DNA of 64,000 bases, from positions 496,001 to 560,000 of the forward strand of contig NZ_JAPKNH010000001.1 of NCBI RefSeq assembly GCF_026344005.1, written 5' to 3'. The DNA comes from Kaistia terrae. GTDB lineage: Bacteria; Pseudomonadota; Alphaproteobacteria; Rhizobiales; Kaistiaceae. The notes beneath the pieces were generated by a model that made no database searches, was not told where the DNA came from, and worked only from the letters and a program-made list of their open reading frames with translations. Below, piece by piece: positions 27,682 to 36,376 of this stretch. Within the stretch, counting starts at the first letter, position 1, and every line of letters begins with the position of its first letter. The translations under genes were made by a program, and so were the position numbers.

Positions 27682-28752
27682 TCAACCCTTGCGGACGATA
27701 TCGTCGAGCAGAGACTGCCAGGCCGCGAAGCCGGCATCGCTGGAAAATAACTTTGCCCGACCGATGCGCGGTGCCGGGTCGCCCGGGTCGGCAAGGGTGG
27801 CGTCGATGGCGCGCGCCATCGCTTGTGTGTCTCCAATCGGCACGATCTTGCCGAATCGGTCACCTGCCAGAATTTCTCGCGGACCGGCACAAGCCGTCGC
27901 GACGACCGGAAGTCCGGCCGCCAGCGCTTCGACGGCGACCATGCCGAATGCTTCCGTTCGCGATGGGATCACGCAAAGTCGGGCTTGGGCGTAGAGCGGT
28001 CCAGGATCCGTATAGCCCACGAGTTGCACCCGCTCCTCGAGCTTGTTCTCGCGGATCAGCGTTTCAAGCGCGCCGCGTTCCGGACCTTCTCCTGCGATTG
28101 TCAGGGTGGCATGGTGGGTTGCTACAAGAGCAAATGCCGTGATCAGGTCATCAAAACCCTTTTCGCGAGACAGCCTACCGACGGCGACGATGCTGGGTGG
28201 CCGCGCCGTAAGCGATGCGGCGTTGATATCGGTCTCCGTGATGGGAACCGGATTGTAGATCCGCACCGTCTTCCCGGCTTCCGCGCCCCAGCGATCGATC
28301 ATCACCATTTTCAGCGTCTCGGAGACGCAGACAATCCGGCTGCAGAGCTTCGTCAGCACCGGCATGCCGTAATAGGCAGCCGCGCTCAACTTGCCGGTTC
28401 TGTATTCCTCGAAGCCATGGAACGAGACGACCAGCGGCACGCGGCTGCCGGAGATCACCTTGGCAAGTGCCAGCTTGGTGGCGCTGCCAGAAAGGGCGGA
28501 GAGCGCGACATCCGGCTTGAGGCGGCGTAGCAGCCGGGCGAGGTCGAGCACATTGGCCCGGTTGCCCGGACGCAGTATTTCGACGCGCACGGCCGGATCG
28601 AGCGGCGTTGTATCATCGCCCGAGCCATCGACGGCGAGGATGACCTCGTCGCCTTGTGACGCGAAATGGGAAGCGAGCAGCGCCCAGACGCGTTCCGCAC
28701 CGCCGCCACCAGCGAGAGACCGCGTGTAAAAGAGAAACTTACGCTTTGCCAT
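27682..28752 (-). CDS. GT4-type glycosyltransferase
   Basis: The 356-residue product begins MAKRKFLFYTRSLAGGGGAERV at 28752; an in-frame extension upstream to 28989 would overlap the divergent gene. The GGGGAERV loop, VAVGRLSREKGFDDL at about 195 and SRTEAFGMVAVEALAAGLPVV near 275 are standard family 4 blocks. It is divergent from the beta-propeller gene with a 73-base gap, which probably holds both promoters. Confidence 0.88.
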   Translation of the reverse strand: MAKRKFLFYTRSLAGGGGAERVWALLASHFASQGDEVILAVDGSGDDTTPLDPAVRVEILRPGNRANVLDLARLLRRLKPDVALSALSGSATKLALAKVISGSRVPLVVSFHGFEEYRTGKLSAAAYYGMPVLTKLCSRIVCVSETLKMVMIDRWGAEAGKTVRIYNPVPITETDINAASLTARPPSIVAVGRLSREKGFDDLITAFALVATHHATLTIAGEGPERGALETLIRENKLEERVQLVGYTDPGPLYAQARLCVIPSRTEAFGMVAVEALAAGLPVVATACAGPREILAGDRFGKIVPIGDTQAMARAIDATLADPGDPAPRIGRAKLFSSDAGFAAWQSLLDDIVRKG

Positions 28753-28825
28753 TAGCCTGCTCGTTCCGTGCGTACTGCACCGAGCCGTAAAGCCGAATGC
28801 GCCCCGCGCCAAGGAGAGAGATGCC

Positions 28826-30292
28826 ATGCGGATCGATATCCGGCTCGACCCGTCCAATCTGCGTGGCTGGCAGAGCGAAGTTGTCGCCGGATTGAAGGCG
28901 CTGCCGGAATGCGAGATCCGGCTCTCCACGGGAAGGGCCACCGGCGGCCTACCGAAATCCGCCGATACGCTATTCTGGCTGGAGCGCACGCTTTTTCATG
29001 CCGAGCACGGCGCGCTGGCGATGGTGGCCGACTGGCCGGACATGCCGATCGCGGATAGCGACTGGAGCCCTGATCTCCGGATCGATCTTTGCGGCGACGG
29101 GACTTCCGAGGGCGCGTCGATGGGCGTCCTGAGCCTCCGCTGCGATGGCGAGGCGCCGGAGGTCGGGGCGCTGGCCGCCGTGCTCGATGAACGCGCGCCT
29201 TACATGCACACCTGTCTCGCGCTCGACGGCGCGGTGCGCATACTTTCCGTCTGGCGTCCGGCGGTCGAGAATCCGCGTAGCGCGATCGCCGCGCTTGGGA
29301 TGTTGCTGGGTCGCGCCGCCCACATGCTGGTGCATGACGCGGCGCGCCTCGTGGAGGGCGTCCCGGCCGGTAGCCTTGCCGCGCCGCCTCTTCCGGACAC
29401 GCTGGGCCGCTCTGCGACCAGCTTCTTCGCGGCATCGCTGGCCGCGCGCGTGCGAAATCGGATCGAGCGGCAACTCGGCCGCGCGCCAAACTGGTTCGTC
29501 GCCTGGCGCGAACGGACGGGCGGTGAGGAATTGCCGGTGATCGGCCCGGCAGGTTTCCGCCGCCTCGCCGACGACGGCCAGCGCTTCTACGCCGATCCGT
29601 TTCTGTGGGAGCAGGGCGGTCGGCGGTTCCTGTTCGTCGAAGATTTTCCCTATGCGACGGGCAAGGGCGTTCTTTCGCTTGGCGAGATCGATGCGGCTGG
29701 AAACGCCACGACGCCGCGCGTCATCTTCGAGACCGATTGTCATCTCTCCTATCCGTTCGTTTTCGAGCATGACGGCGCGGTCTGGATGATCCCGGAAACC
29801 TCGTCGCGCCGCACGGTCGAACTCTACCGCGCCGACCCGTTCCCGGATCGCTGGACGCTGCATTCGGTGTTGCTGGAGGACGTCGATCTTGGCGATGCTA
29901 CCTTGCAGAAGGTCGGCGACACCTGGTGGATGTTCGCCGGCTCGCGCGAGCGCTGGACGTCGAGCTGGGACGCGCTGTCGCTCTATCGCGCGCCGTCGCC
30001 CTTCGGGCCGTGGCAGGCGCATCCCGGCAATCCTGTGATGGTCGATCTCCACGCGGCACGTCCCGCCGGCCGAATCCTCGATATCGGCGGCCGACTGGTG
30101 CGGCCGGTGCAGAATTGCGACGGGCTCTATGGCGCGGCGTTGGGCTTTGCGGAGATCCGCACTTTGACGCCGGAGACCTATGCGCAGACGTTGTCGGCGA
30201 CGGCGCTGCCCTGGGGCGACAATACCGGGCTGCATACCTTCAACCGCAGCGCCACTTTGGAGACCATAGACCTGTTCGGCCCACGCGGCTGA
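28826..30292 (+). CDS. Two-part protein: formyltransferase-like N-terminus and GIPC-transferase-like beta-propeller
   Basis: The 488-residue protein has a degenerate N-terminal region (about 1-200). The C-terminal beta-propeller region (about 230-480) contains RFYADPFLWEQGGRRFLFVEDF, FVFEHDGAVWMIPETS and repeats with the same SYPF/WMIPE rhythm. This resembles the domain in plant glucosamine inositolphosphorylceramide transferase and in bacterial proteins found in exopolysaccharide loci. It also recalls GH43-like propellers. A glycosyltransferase or sugar-modifying role is likely, but the reaction is unknown. It is the last gene of the polysaccharide locus. Confidence 0.65.
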   Translation: MRIDIRLDPSNLRGWQSEVVAGLKALPECEIRLSTGRATGGLPKSADTLFWLERTLFHAEHGALAMVADWPDMPIADSDWSPDLRIDLCGDGTSEGASMGVLSLRCDGEAPEVGALAAVLDERAPYMHTCLALDGAVRILSVWRPAVENPRSAIAALGMLLGRAAHMLVHDAARLVEGVPAGSLAAPPLPDTLGRSATSFFAASLAARVRNRIERQLGRAPNWFVAWRERTGGEELPVIGPAGFRRLADDGQRFYADPFLWEQGGRRFLFVEDFPYATGKGVLSLGEIDAAGNATTPRVIFETDCHLSYPFVFEHDGAVWMIPETSSRRTVELYRADPFPDRWTLHSVLLEDVDLGDATLQKVGDTWWMFAGSRERWTSSWDALSLYRAPSPFGPWQAHPGNPVMVDLHAARPAGRILDIGGRLVRPVQNCDGLYGAALGFAEIRTLTPETYAQTLSATALPWGDNTGLHTFNRSATLETIDLFGPRG

Positions 30293-30506
30293 AGGACTGC
30301 GAGCAACGATCGGGCCTTGGGAATTCTGGCGATGAAATCCATGCGCCGAAAACGCGTTCGGCAATCATGACACATCGATGAATGAGCCGGCGAACCGGAT
30401 TTTCTTAGTCTATTCGTGCGCTTCGACAGTGATCCACAGGGGAGGTCCGCTGTCACAAAAGATTTGCTTCGAAAATGCATGATCCGCCCAATCGGGAGAT
30501 CATGAT

Positions 30507-31313
30507 ATGTTGGTTCTGGACGGCGTCGCACGACACTTCAACAACAAGGCAGCCGTCAGCGACGTCAGCCTGACGATCGGTTCTGGCAGCTTTGTTGGCG
30601 TGATCGGCCGTTCCGGCGCCGGCAAGTCGACGCTGCTGCGCATGGTCAACCGCCTCGTTGATCCGACCGCTGGCTCGATCCGCTTCGGCGATGTCGACGT
30701 CACCAAGCTTCGCGGCAAGGAGTTGCGCGACTGGCGCGCCCGCTGCGCCATGATCTTCCAGCAGTTCAACCTGGTCGGTCGCCTCGACGTGCTGACGAAC
30801 GTGCTGATGGGCCGCCTCAACACCGTCTCGACGCCGCGCTCCCTGCTGCAGCTCTGGAAGGACGAGGATCGCGCCGTGGCGCTTTCGGCGCTGGAGCAGT
30901 TCGATATCTCGGCGCTTGCCGCGCAGCGCGCCGACAGCCTTTCCGGCGGCCAGCAGCAGCGCGTCGCCATTGCGCGCGCGCTGGTGCAGGAGCCCGAAAT
31001 CATCCTCGCCGACGAACCGATCGCCTCGCTCGACCCGCGCAACACCAAGGTCGTGATGGATGCGCTGCTGCGCATCAATCGCCACTACGGCATCACCGTC
31101 ATGTGCAACCTGCACTCGCTCGATCTGGCGCGCACCTATTGCGACCGGCTGATCGGCATGTCGGCCGGCCGCGTCGTCTTCGACGGCGTTCCCGAAGAGC
31201 TGACCGAGGATGTCGCCCGCGATCTCTACGGCCTCGAGGCCGATGATGTTCTCGATTTCGATCCGGCGGTTGCGCCGGACCGTTTCCGGGGCGCAATCGC
31301 CGCCGCGGCGTGA
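30507..31313 (+). CDS. phnC: Phosphonate ABC transporter ATP-binding protein
   Basis: The 268-residue ATPase has Walker [11 protein letters not shown]-loop region [10 protein letters not shown], signature [15 protein letters not shown] and Walker [14 protein letters not shown]. The opening with [14 protein letters not shown] and the [10 protein letters not shown] block are typical of PhnC. It powers uptake of phosphonates (and often phosphite) with PhnD and the two PhnE subunits. GGGAG at 30494-30498 serves the ATG at 30507. It is the first gene of the phnCDEE unit. Confidence 0.95.
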   Translation: MLVLDGVARHFNNKAAVSDVSLTIGSGSFVGVIGRSGAGKSTLLRMVNRLVDPTAGSIRFGDVDVTKLRGKELRDWRARCAMIFQQFNLVGRLDVLTNVLMGRLNTVSTPRSLLQLWKDEDRAVALSALEQFDISALAAQRADSLSGGQQQRVAIARALVQEPEIILADEPIASLDPRNTKVVMDALLRINRHYGITVMCNLHSLDLARTYCDRLIGMSAGRVVFDGVPEELTEDVARDLYGLEADDVLDFDPAVAPDRFRGAIAAAA

Positions 31314-31390
31314 TCCCCAAACTGCTTCCAAATCGGTGTCGATGCGGCACCGACAACACCAAAACTACCGCCAAAACCTGGAGACTACCG

Positions 31391-32329
31391 ATGTTGAACC
31401 GTCGCACCCTTATCGGCGCCGCTGTCGCTGGCCTTGCGCTGGCCGGCGTTGCTTCGCCCGCTTTCGCTGACTGGAAGGCCGATTTCCCCGAGCTGACGAT
31501 CGCCGTCATCCCGGCCGAAAACGCATCGACCACCGCCGACCGCTACCAGCCGCTGGCCGACTATCTCGGCAAGCAGCTCGGCGTTCCGGTCAAGCTGGCC
31601 GTCGCCACCGACTACGCTGCCGTCATCGAGGCACAGCGCGCCGGCAACGCCCAGATCGCCATGTACGGCCCGGCTTCCTACGCCCGCGCCGTGCTGACCG
31701 GCGTCGAAGTCGACCCGGTCGTCGTACCGCGCCATTCGAACGGCGCCACCGGTTATTATTCGGTCATCTACACGCTCGCCAACGGCCCCTACAAGTCGAT
31801 CGACGACCTGAAGGGCAAGACGCTGGCGCTGGTCGACTCCAACTCGACCTCGGGCAACAACGCACCGCGCTTCTTCCTGCATCGCGATGGCAAGGACGTC
31901 GACTCGTTCTTTGGCAAGGCGATCTTCGCCGGCAGCCATGACAACGCCGTCCTCGCGCTCGCCCAGGGCACCGTCGACGCCGCTGCCAATTCCTGGAACT
32001 CGGAAGACGATTCCAACCTGACCCGCATGATCTCCAAGGGCATTCTCAAGAATGCCGACGGCAAGCCGATGACCAAGGAAGACTTCCGCGTCGTCTTCAA
32101 GACCGACTTCCTGCCGGAAGGCCCGTTCTCGGTCCTGTCGGCTCTGCCGGCCGACCTGAAGGCCCAGATCAAGCAGGCCTTCCTCGACATGCCGAAGAAC
32201 GACGCCAAGGCGTTCGCCGGCCTTTCGGACGGCAAGGATACCGAGTTCGTCGCCGTCGAGCCGGCCGCTCTGCAGCCGATCATCGACATGGTCAAGTTCA
32301 ACGACGAGCAGCGCAAGAAGGGCTCCTGA
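31391..32329 (+). CDS. phnD: Phosphonate ABC transporter substrate-binding protein
   Basis: The 312-residue protein begins MLNRRTLIGAAVAGLALAGVA, with a signal peptide cut near residue 25 (ASPAFA-D); the RR pair also resembles a weak Tat motif. The mature part has the PhnD pattern LTIAVIPAENASTTADRY, MYGPASYARA and SNSTSGNNAPRFFLH. It captures phosphonates in the periplasm. A strong terminator-like hairpin follows, so the binding protein can be made in excess over the membrane subunits. Confidence 0.96.
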   Translation: MLNRRTLIGAAVAGLALAGVASPAFADWKADFPELTIAVIPAENASTTADRYQPLADYLGKQLGVPVKLAVATDYAAVIEAQRAGNAQIAMYGPASYARAVLTGVEVDPVVVPRHSNGATGYYSVIYTLANGPYKSIDDLKGKTLALVDSNSTSGNNAPRFFLHRDGKDVDSFFGKAIFAGSHDNAVLALAQGTVDAAANSWNSEDDSNLTRMISKGILKNADGKPMTKEDFRVVFKTDFLPEGPFSVLSALPADLKAQIKQAFLDMPKNDAKAFAGLSDGKDTEFVAVEPAALQPIIDMVKFNDEQRKKGS

Positions 32330-32350
32330 GCCTCTTCAAGCCTTTCGAGA

Positions 32351-32379
32351 GGCGGCCGGTTCATCCGGCCGCCTTTTTT
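32351..32379 (+). terminator. Intrinsic terminator/attenuator between phnD and phnE
   Basis: GGCGGCCGG at 32351-32359 pairs with CCGGCCGCC at 32365-32373, loop TTCAT, followed by six T at 32374-32379. Its place inside the transporter operon, before the membrane subunits, fits the common arrangement that lowers expression of permease genes relative to the binding protein. Confidence 0.9.
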
Positions 32380-32420
32380 GTAACCGGCCGCATGTCGCGG
32401 TTGTCCGTCCCTCGGGGCGG

Positions 32421-33329
32421 ATGAAAAACAAGCGGAGACGGCTCTTGGCGACCGCCATTGCAAAGCTTCCGGATCACCAGGCGGCGGCCTTGAGCCGGGC
32501 TTATGCCAGCTCCGTCGCTGCCAAGCGGATGAAGACGCTCGCCGTCCTCGTTGTCTTGGCGGTGCTGATCTTTATCAGCGGCCAGATGGCGGACATCCGC
32601 CCGTGGAAGCTGATCACCAATATCGGGAATTTCGGCTCCTTCATCGGCCGTACGCTGCCGACGCTGACATTCGGTAATTTCTTCGCCGACATGAAAGCCT
32701 GGTACTGGAATTTCGGCGACTGGTTCCAACTGCTGGTCGAGACCATCCTGATTGCCTATCTCGGCACCTTCATCGGCGGCATACTCGCCTTCTGCCTCTG
32801 CTTTTTCGCCTCGGCCAACCTCGTTCGCAACAAGACGACGCGGTTCGTCGCCCGGCGCTTCCTCGAATTCTGCCGCACCGTCCCCGACATCGTCTTCGCG
32901 CTGATCTTCGTCATCGCCTTCGGCCTCGGGCCGATGGCGGGCGTGCTGGCGCTGACGATCCACACGGTCGGCGCCTTGGGAAAACTGTTCGCCGAGGTGG
33001 TCGAGAACATCGACATGAAGCCTGTCGAGGGACTTCAGGCGACCGGCGCCTCCTGGCTGCAGACGGTGCGCTTCGGCGTGCTGCCGCAGGTCTCGTCCGG
33101 CTTCGCCTCCTACGCGCTGCTGCGCTTCGAGATCAATGTGCGCGGCGCGGGCGTCATGGGCTTCGTCGGTGCCGGCGGCATCGGCCAGGAATTCCTGATC
33201 GCCATTCGCAATTTCTACTACACCGACGTCAGCGCCATCCTCCTGATGATCATCACCACCGTGATCCTGATCGATCTCGGCACGGAGCAGGTTCGTCATC
33301 GGCTGATCGGCATGGAGCGCATGCGATGA
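32421..33329 (+). CDS. phnE: Phosphonate ABC transporter permease (first copy)
   Basis: The 302-residue membrane protein has about six hydrophobic segments and the binding-protein-dependent permease loop (EAA-like, GLQATGASWLQTVRFGVLPQ, about residues 206-226). The N-terminal 40 residues are basic and cytoplasmic. It pairs with the second PhnE encoded next, the start of which overlaps its stop by four bases. The start ATG at 32421 lies 42 bases after the terminator T-run, with CTCGGGGCGG upstream as a poor ribosome site. Confidence 0.94.
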   Translation: MKNKRRRLLATAIAKLPDHQAAALSRAYASSVAAKRMKTLAVLVVLAVLIFISGQMADIRPWKLITNIGNFGSFIGRTLPTLTFGNFFADMKAWYWNFGDWFQLLVETILIAYLGTFIGGILAFCLCFFASANLVRNKTTRFVARRFLEFCRTVPDIVFALIFVIAFGLGPMAGVLALTIHTVGALGKLFAEVVENIDMKPVEGLQATGASWLQTVRFGVLPQVSSGFASYALLRFEINVRGAGVMGFVGAGGIGQEFLIAIRNFYYTDVSAILLMIITTVILIDLGTEQVRHRLIGMERMR

Positions 33330-34216
33330 ACACGGCTTCTACAGCAATTTCCCCCGGCAAGCGTGCCATCCGCGAAACGGCGCTGGCCGACCTCGACGGC
33401 CTCCGTCGACGTCACCCCGGCGCTTTCGCCAAGTCGGCGATGCGGCGCGCGTTCATGATCGGCCTGCCGCTCGTGATGGTGCTGCTGGCGTTCGGGGCTA
33501 TGGTCTGGCTCGATTTCTCGCTGGTGCGGATCTGGAACGGCTTGCACCGGCTTGGCCAGTTCGCCGTGCTGATGATCCCGCCGGCGCCCGAAGGCCGGTT
33601 CATGGCCTTTTCCATCGCGCTTGGCGAGACGCTGGCGATCGCCTTTCTCGGCACGCTGACGGCCGCGATCCTCGCCTTTCCGGTGGCGTTCCTGGCCGCC
33701 AAGAACGTCATTCCCAACATCTTCGTCCATTTCGGCGCCCGCCGGACCTTTGACGTCTTCCGCTCAGTCGATACGCTGATCTGGGCGCTGATGTGGATCA
33801 ATGTCGTCGGCCTCGGCCCCTTCGCCGGCGCGCTCGCCATCGCCTGTGCCGATTTCGGCGCATTCGGAAAACTGTTCTCCGAGGCGATCGAGGCGACGGA
33901 CGGCAAGGCGACTGAGGGCATCGCGGCGTCCGGCGGCAGCAAGGCGCACCAGGTGCGCTTCGGCCTCGTGCCGCAGGTACTGCCGGTGATCGCCAGCCAG
34001 GTGCTCTACTTCTTTGAGTCGAATGTCCGCTCGGCGACGATCATCGGCATTGTCGGCGCCGGTGGCGTCGGCGCCTATCTGACCGAGCTGATCCGCGTGC
34101 TCGAGCTGAAGCAGGTCGCCTTCCTGATCCTGATGATCCTCGTCACCGTCGCGGTCATCGACTTCATCTCGTCGAAGCTGCGCATGGCGGTGATCGGCAA
34201 GTCGAAGATGGTGTGA
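33326..34216 (+). CDS. phnE: Phosphonate ABC transporter permease (second copy)
   Basis: The 296-residue protein is a paralogue of the preceding permease, with the same arrangement of hydrophobic segments and the loop GIAASGGSKAHQVRFGLVPQ near residue 195. Two PhnE subunits are common in alphaproteobacterial phosphonate transporters and probably form a heterodimer. It ends the transporter unit; an inverted repeat pair separates it from the convergent phnF. Confidence 0.94.
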   Translation: MNTASTAISPGKRAIRETALADLDGLRRRHPGAFAKSAMRRAFMIGLPLVMVLLAFGAMVWLDFSLVRIWNGLHRLGQFAVLMIPPAPEGRFMAFSIALGETLAIAFLGTLTAAILAFPVAFLAAKNVIPNIFVHFGARRTFDVFRSVDTLIWALMWINVVGLGPFAGALAIACADFGAFGKLFSEAIEATDGKATEGIAASGGSKAHQVRFGLVPQVLPVIASQVLYFFESNVRSATIIGIVGAGGVGAYLTELIRVLELKQVAFLILMILVTVAVIDFISSKLRMAVIGKSKMV

Positions 34217-34246
34217 GGGCGGGTTCCAGCCTGTCAGGTCCGCAAG

Positions 34247-34408
34247 GCGGTGCGTGCTTCGAGACGCCCGCCTAGCGGGCTCCTCAGCATGTTGAGATGG
34301 AGGTCTGCTGACCGGTTTTGGTCGTCGCAGGCCTCTTCCTATTGGGGAAGGCTTTCAAACCCAGCATGCTGTGGAGCCGCTCGCAGAGCGGCGTCTCGAA
34401 GCGCGCAC
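34247..34408. repeat. Inverted pair of CTTCGAGACGCCCGC-type repeats
   Basis: 34247-34303 (CTTCGAGACGCCCGC...GCGGGCTCCTCAGCATG) and 34361-34408 (CAGCATGCTGTGGAGCCGC...GCGGCGTCTCGAAGCG) are inverted, partly diverged copies of the same palindromic element. Each also folds on itself at its central GC arms. Better-preserved copies of the family lie at 40371-40495. It fills the gap between the convergent phnE and phnF genes, where it may stop transcription from both sides. A CACCTCTC-type palindrome follows at 34414-34440. I see no gene in 34217-34452. Confidence 0.8.
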
Positions 34409-34452
34409 AAACCTTCACCTCTCTCTCAGGGAGAGGTGAAGGGGAGGACGCC

Positions 34453-35214
34453 TCAGCTCTCGATCACCAGCTCCGTCCGGTCGGCGGAAAACGCCGCGCG
34501 GGTGAACTGGATTGGGGTGCCGGACGGATCGACATTGATGCTCTCGACCGTCAGGAGCAGGCGACCCGGCGCGAGATCGAGTTTCTGGGCCTCCTCGACA
34601 CCTGCCGGCCGTGCCGTGATCCGCGTTTCCTGCCGGCGATAGTCGCTGACGCCGCAGGCTTCCAGCGCCTTTGTTACCGTGCCGACCGCGCGATAGGCCT
34701 CGACCAGACCGGCGAAGCGGGGCAGGGGGAAGTAGGCATTGCCGAGCGAGATCGGGCTGCCATCGGCCATGCGGACCGTATCCAGCCGGACAACCGGCGC
34801 GCCTTCCGCGATCGCCAGCGCCTTGGCAACCCCGGGATCGGCAGCCGTCTCATAGGCTTCCAGCAGCTTGCCGCCTGCCTCGCGCCCGGCGCGGGAAACG
34901 TTTTCCGAGAAGCGGGTGCGTGCGCCGATCGGATAGGGCATCGGCCTGTCCTCGACGAAGGTGCCGCGCCCCTGCGTGGCGCGCACGAGGCCGCGCGACG
35001 CGAGCTCGGAAAGGCTGCGCCGGACCGTATGGCGGTTGACCGCGAAGCGGGTGGCGAGTTGGCTCTCTGTCGGCAGCTGCATTCCGGCCCGCAGGCGTTC
35101 GCTGCGGATATCCGCCTCGATCTCGTCTGCGATCTGCCGCCAGGCGGCGATGCCGCGGCCGCGGGCCACTTCCGTCACGCCGTTGTCGTCGGCCGGGAGC
35201 ACTGTGTCTGTCAT
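34453..35214 (-). CDS. phnF: GntR/HutC-family regulator of phosphonate metabolism
   Basis: The 253-residue protein from the ATG at 35214 has an N-terminal GntR winged helix (about 20-85: RGIAAWRQIADEIEADIR, PTESQLATRFAVNRHTVRRSL, GLVRATQGRGTFV) and a C-terminal UTRA ligand domain. An upstream ATG at 35238 is possible; the frame to 35406 would run into phnG. It is divergent from phnG and a perfect palindrome lies between them, so it most likely represses the phn operon and itself until a phosphonate-derived ligand or phosphate starvation relieves it. The regulatory effect is inferred from the family. Confidence 0.9.
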   Translation of the reverse strand: MTDTVLPADDNGVTEVARGRGIAAWRQIADEIEADIRSERLRAGMQLPTESQLATRFAVNRHTVRRSLSELASRGLVRATQGRGTFVEDRPMPYPIGARTRFSENVSRAGREAGGKLLEAYETAADPGVAKALAIAEGAPVVRLDTVRMADGSPISLGNAYFPLPRFAGLVEAYRAVGTVTKALEACGVSDYRRQETRITARPAGVEEAQKLDLAPGRLLLTVESINVDPSGTPIQFTRAAFSADRTELVIES

Positions 35215-35240
35215 CAAATCGTCACTGGACCTATTCATGC

Positions 35241-35264
35241 AGTTGTCTATATCATTAGACAACT
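35241..35264. promoter_or_regulatory. Perfect palindromic operator, likely PhnF site
   Basis: AGTTGTCTA at 35241-35249 and TAGACAACT at 35256-35264 are exact inverted repeats separated by TATCAT. The site lies between the divergent phnF and phnG starts, 22 bases before the phnG ATG and 26 bases before the phnF ATG. GntR/HutC regulators bind symmetric sites of this kind with a GT...AC core. Binding here would block both promoters. Confidence 0.85.
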
Positions 35265-35286
35265 CGAATGAGAAGCCTCGTAGGTG

Positions 35287-35775
35287 ATGGATCTGGTCAT
35301 GCGACATGAAGCGAACGGCGCCAAGCCGGCAATCGACCCCGATATTGCCGCCCGGCAGGCGGTGATGGCGACCTGCACCGGCGCAACGGCCGCCGAACTC
35401 GAGCACGCGTTGCAGGGTCTTGGCGAGGCTCCCTCGGCAAGCGATTTGCGCGGTACCGAGAACGGCCTCGTCATGCTGCGCGGCCGGATGGGCGGCGATG
35501 GCCGCGCCTTCAACCTCGGCGAGGCGACGGTGACGCGCGCTGCCGTTCGCCTGGACGATGGCCGCACCGGCTTCGCCTACCAGCTCGGCCGCGATACCGC
35601 CAAGGCGCGGATCGCAGCCATTCTGGATGCGCTCTGGCAGGGTCCGGAACGCGCCGCCGTCGAGAGCGTGCTGACGCCGATCCGCGACCGGATCGCCGGG
35701 GAAGCCGCCGCCAAGGCCCGTCGCGTCGCCGCGACCCGGGTCAATTTCTTCACCATGGTTCGCGGAGAGGATTGA
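35287..35775 (+). CDS. phnG: C-P lyase system subunit PhnG
   Basis: PhnG is part of the PhnGHIJ core complex that couples phosphonate to ATP-derived ribose and then breaks the C-P bond. The 162-residue product contains the family pattern LRGTENGLVMLRGRMGGDG and GEATVTRAAVRL with the closing FFTMVRGED. ATGs at 35287 and 35299 both lie close to the operator; the first is used. Its stop overlaps the phnH start by one base. Confidence 0.95.
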   Translation: MDLVMRHEANGAKPAIDPDIAARQAVMATCTGATAAELEHALQGLGEAPSASDLRGTENGLVMLRGRMGGDGRAFNLGEATVTRAAVRLDDGRTGFAYQLGRDTAKARIAAILDALWQGPERAAVESVLTPIRDRIAGEAAAKARRVAATRVNFFTMVRGED

Positions 35776-36374
35776 TGTCCGCCCTCGCTATCACCGCCGG
35801 CTTTGCCGATCCCGTCATCGAGGCGCAGGCGCATTTCCATGCCCTGATGAACGCGTTGGCGCGTCCGGGTTCGATCCAGCCTTTCCCGGCAGCCCTCGAC
35901 GCCCCCGCGCCGCTGACGCCGGAACTCGCCGCCGTCGCGCTGACGCTCGCCGATCATGAAGCGACGCTCTGGCTCGACGAGACGCTGGCCGCCTCGAAGT
36001 CGGTCGTCGACTATCTCCGCTTCCATACTGGCGCCCGTCTGGTCGCCAATCCGTCCGACGCCGCCTTCGCGCTGGTGGCCGACGTGGCGGCCATGCCGTC
36101 GCTCGCAAGCTTCGCGCAGGGGACGGACGAATATCCCGATCGCTCGACGACGATCATCGTCGCCGTCGAGACGCTTGCCGCCGGCGGCGAACTCGAACTC
36201 GCCGGCCCCGGCATCGAGGATCGGACCCGCTTCGATCTCTCCCCCCGCCCTGCGGGCCTTGCCGCTCAACTCGCCGCCAACCGCGCGAAATTCCCGCGCG
36301 GCGTCGATCTGGTTTTCGTCGGCGCCCGCGAAGTCGCGGCGCTGCCGCGCACGACACTCGTTTCGGAGGTCTGA
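35775..36374 (+). CDS. phnH: C-P lyase system subunit PhnH
   Basis: The 199-residue protein is the PhnH subunit of the C-P lyase core. It has the family opening GFADPVIEAQAHFHALMNALARPG and the later HTGARLV and GPGIEDRTRFDL blocks. The ATG at 35775 overlaps the phnG stop (TGATG) and follows GGAGAGG. phnI begins two bases after its stop. Confidence 0.95.
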   Translation: MSALAITAGFADPVIEAQAHFHALMNALARPGSIQPFPAALDAPAPLTPELAAVALTLADHEATLWLDETLAASKSVVDYLRFHTGARLVANPSDAAFALVADVAAMPSLASFAQGTDEYPDRSTTIIVAVETLAAGGELELAGPGIEDRTRFDLSPRPAGLAAQLAANRAKFPRGVDLVFVGAREVAALPRTTLVSEV

Positions 36375-36376
36375 TC

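Noticed and set aside
30450-30467. Possible Pho box CTGTCACAAAAGATTTGC before phnC
   Set aside because: Only the first half matches the CTGTCAT repeat; the second half does not. No matching sites were seen before phnG or ugpB either, though such genes are often PhoB-controlled.
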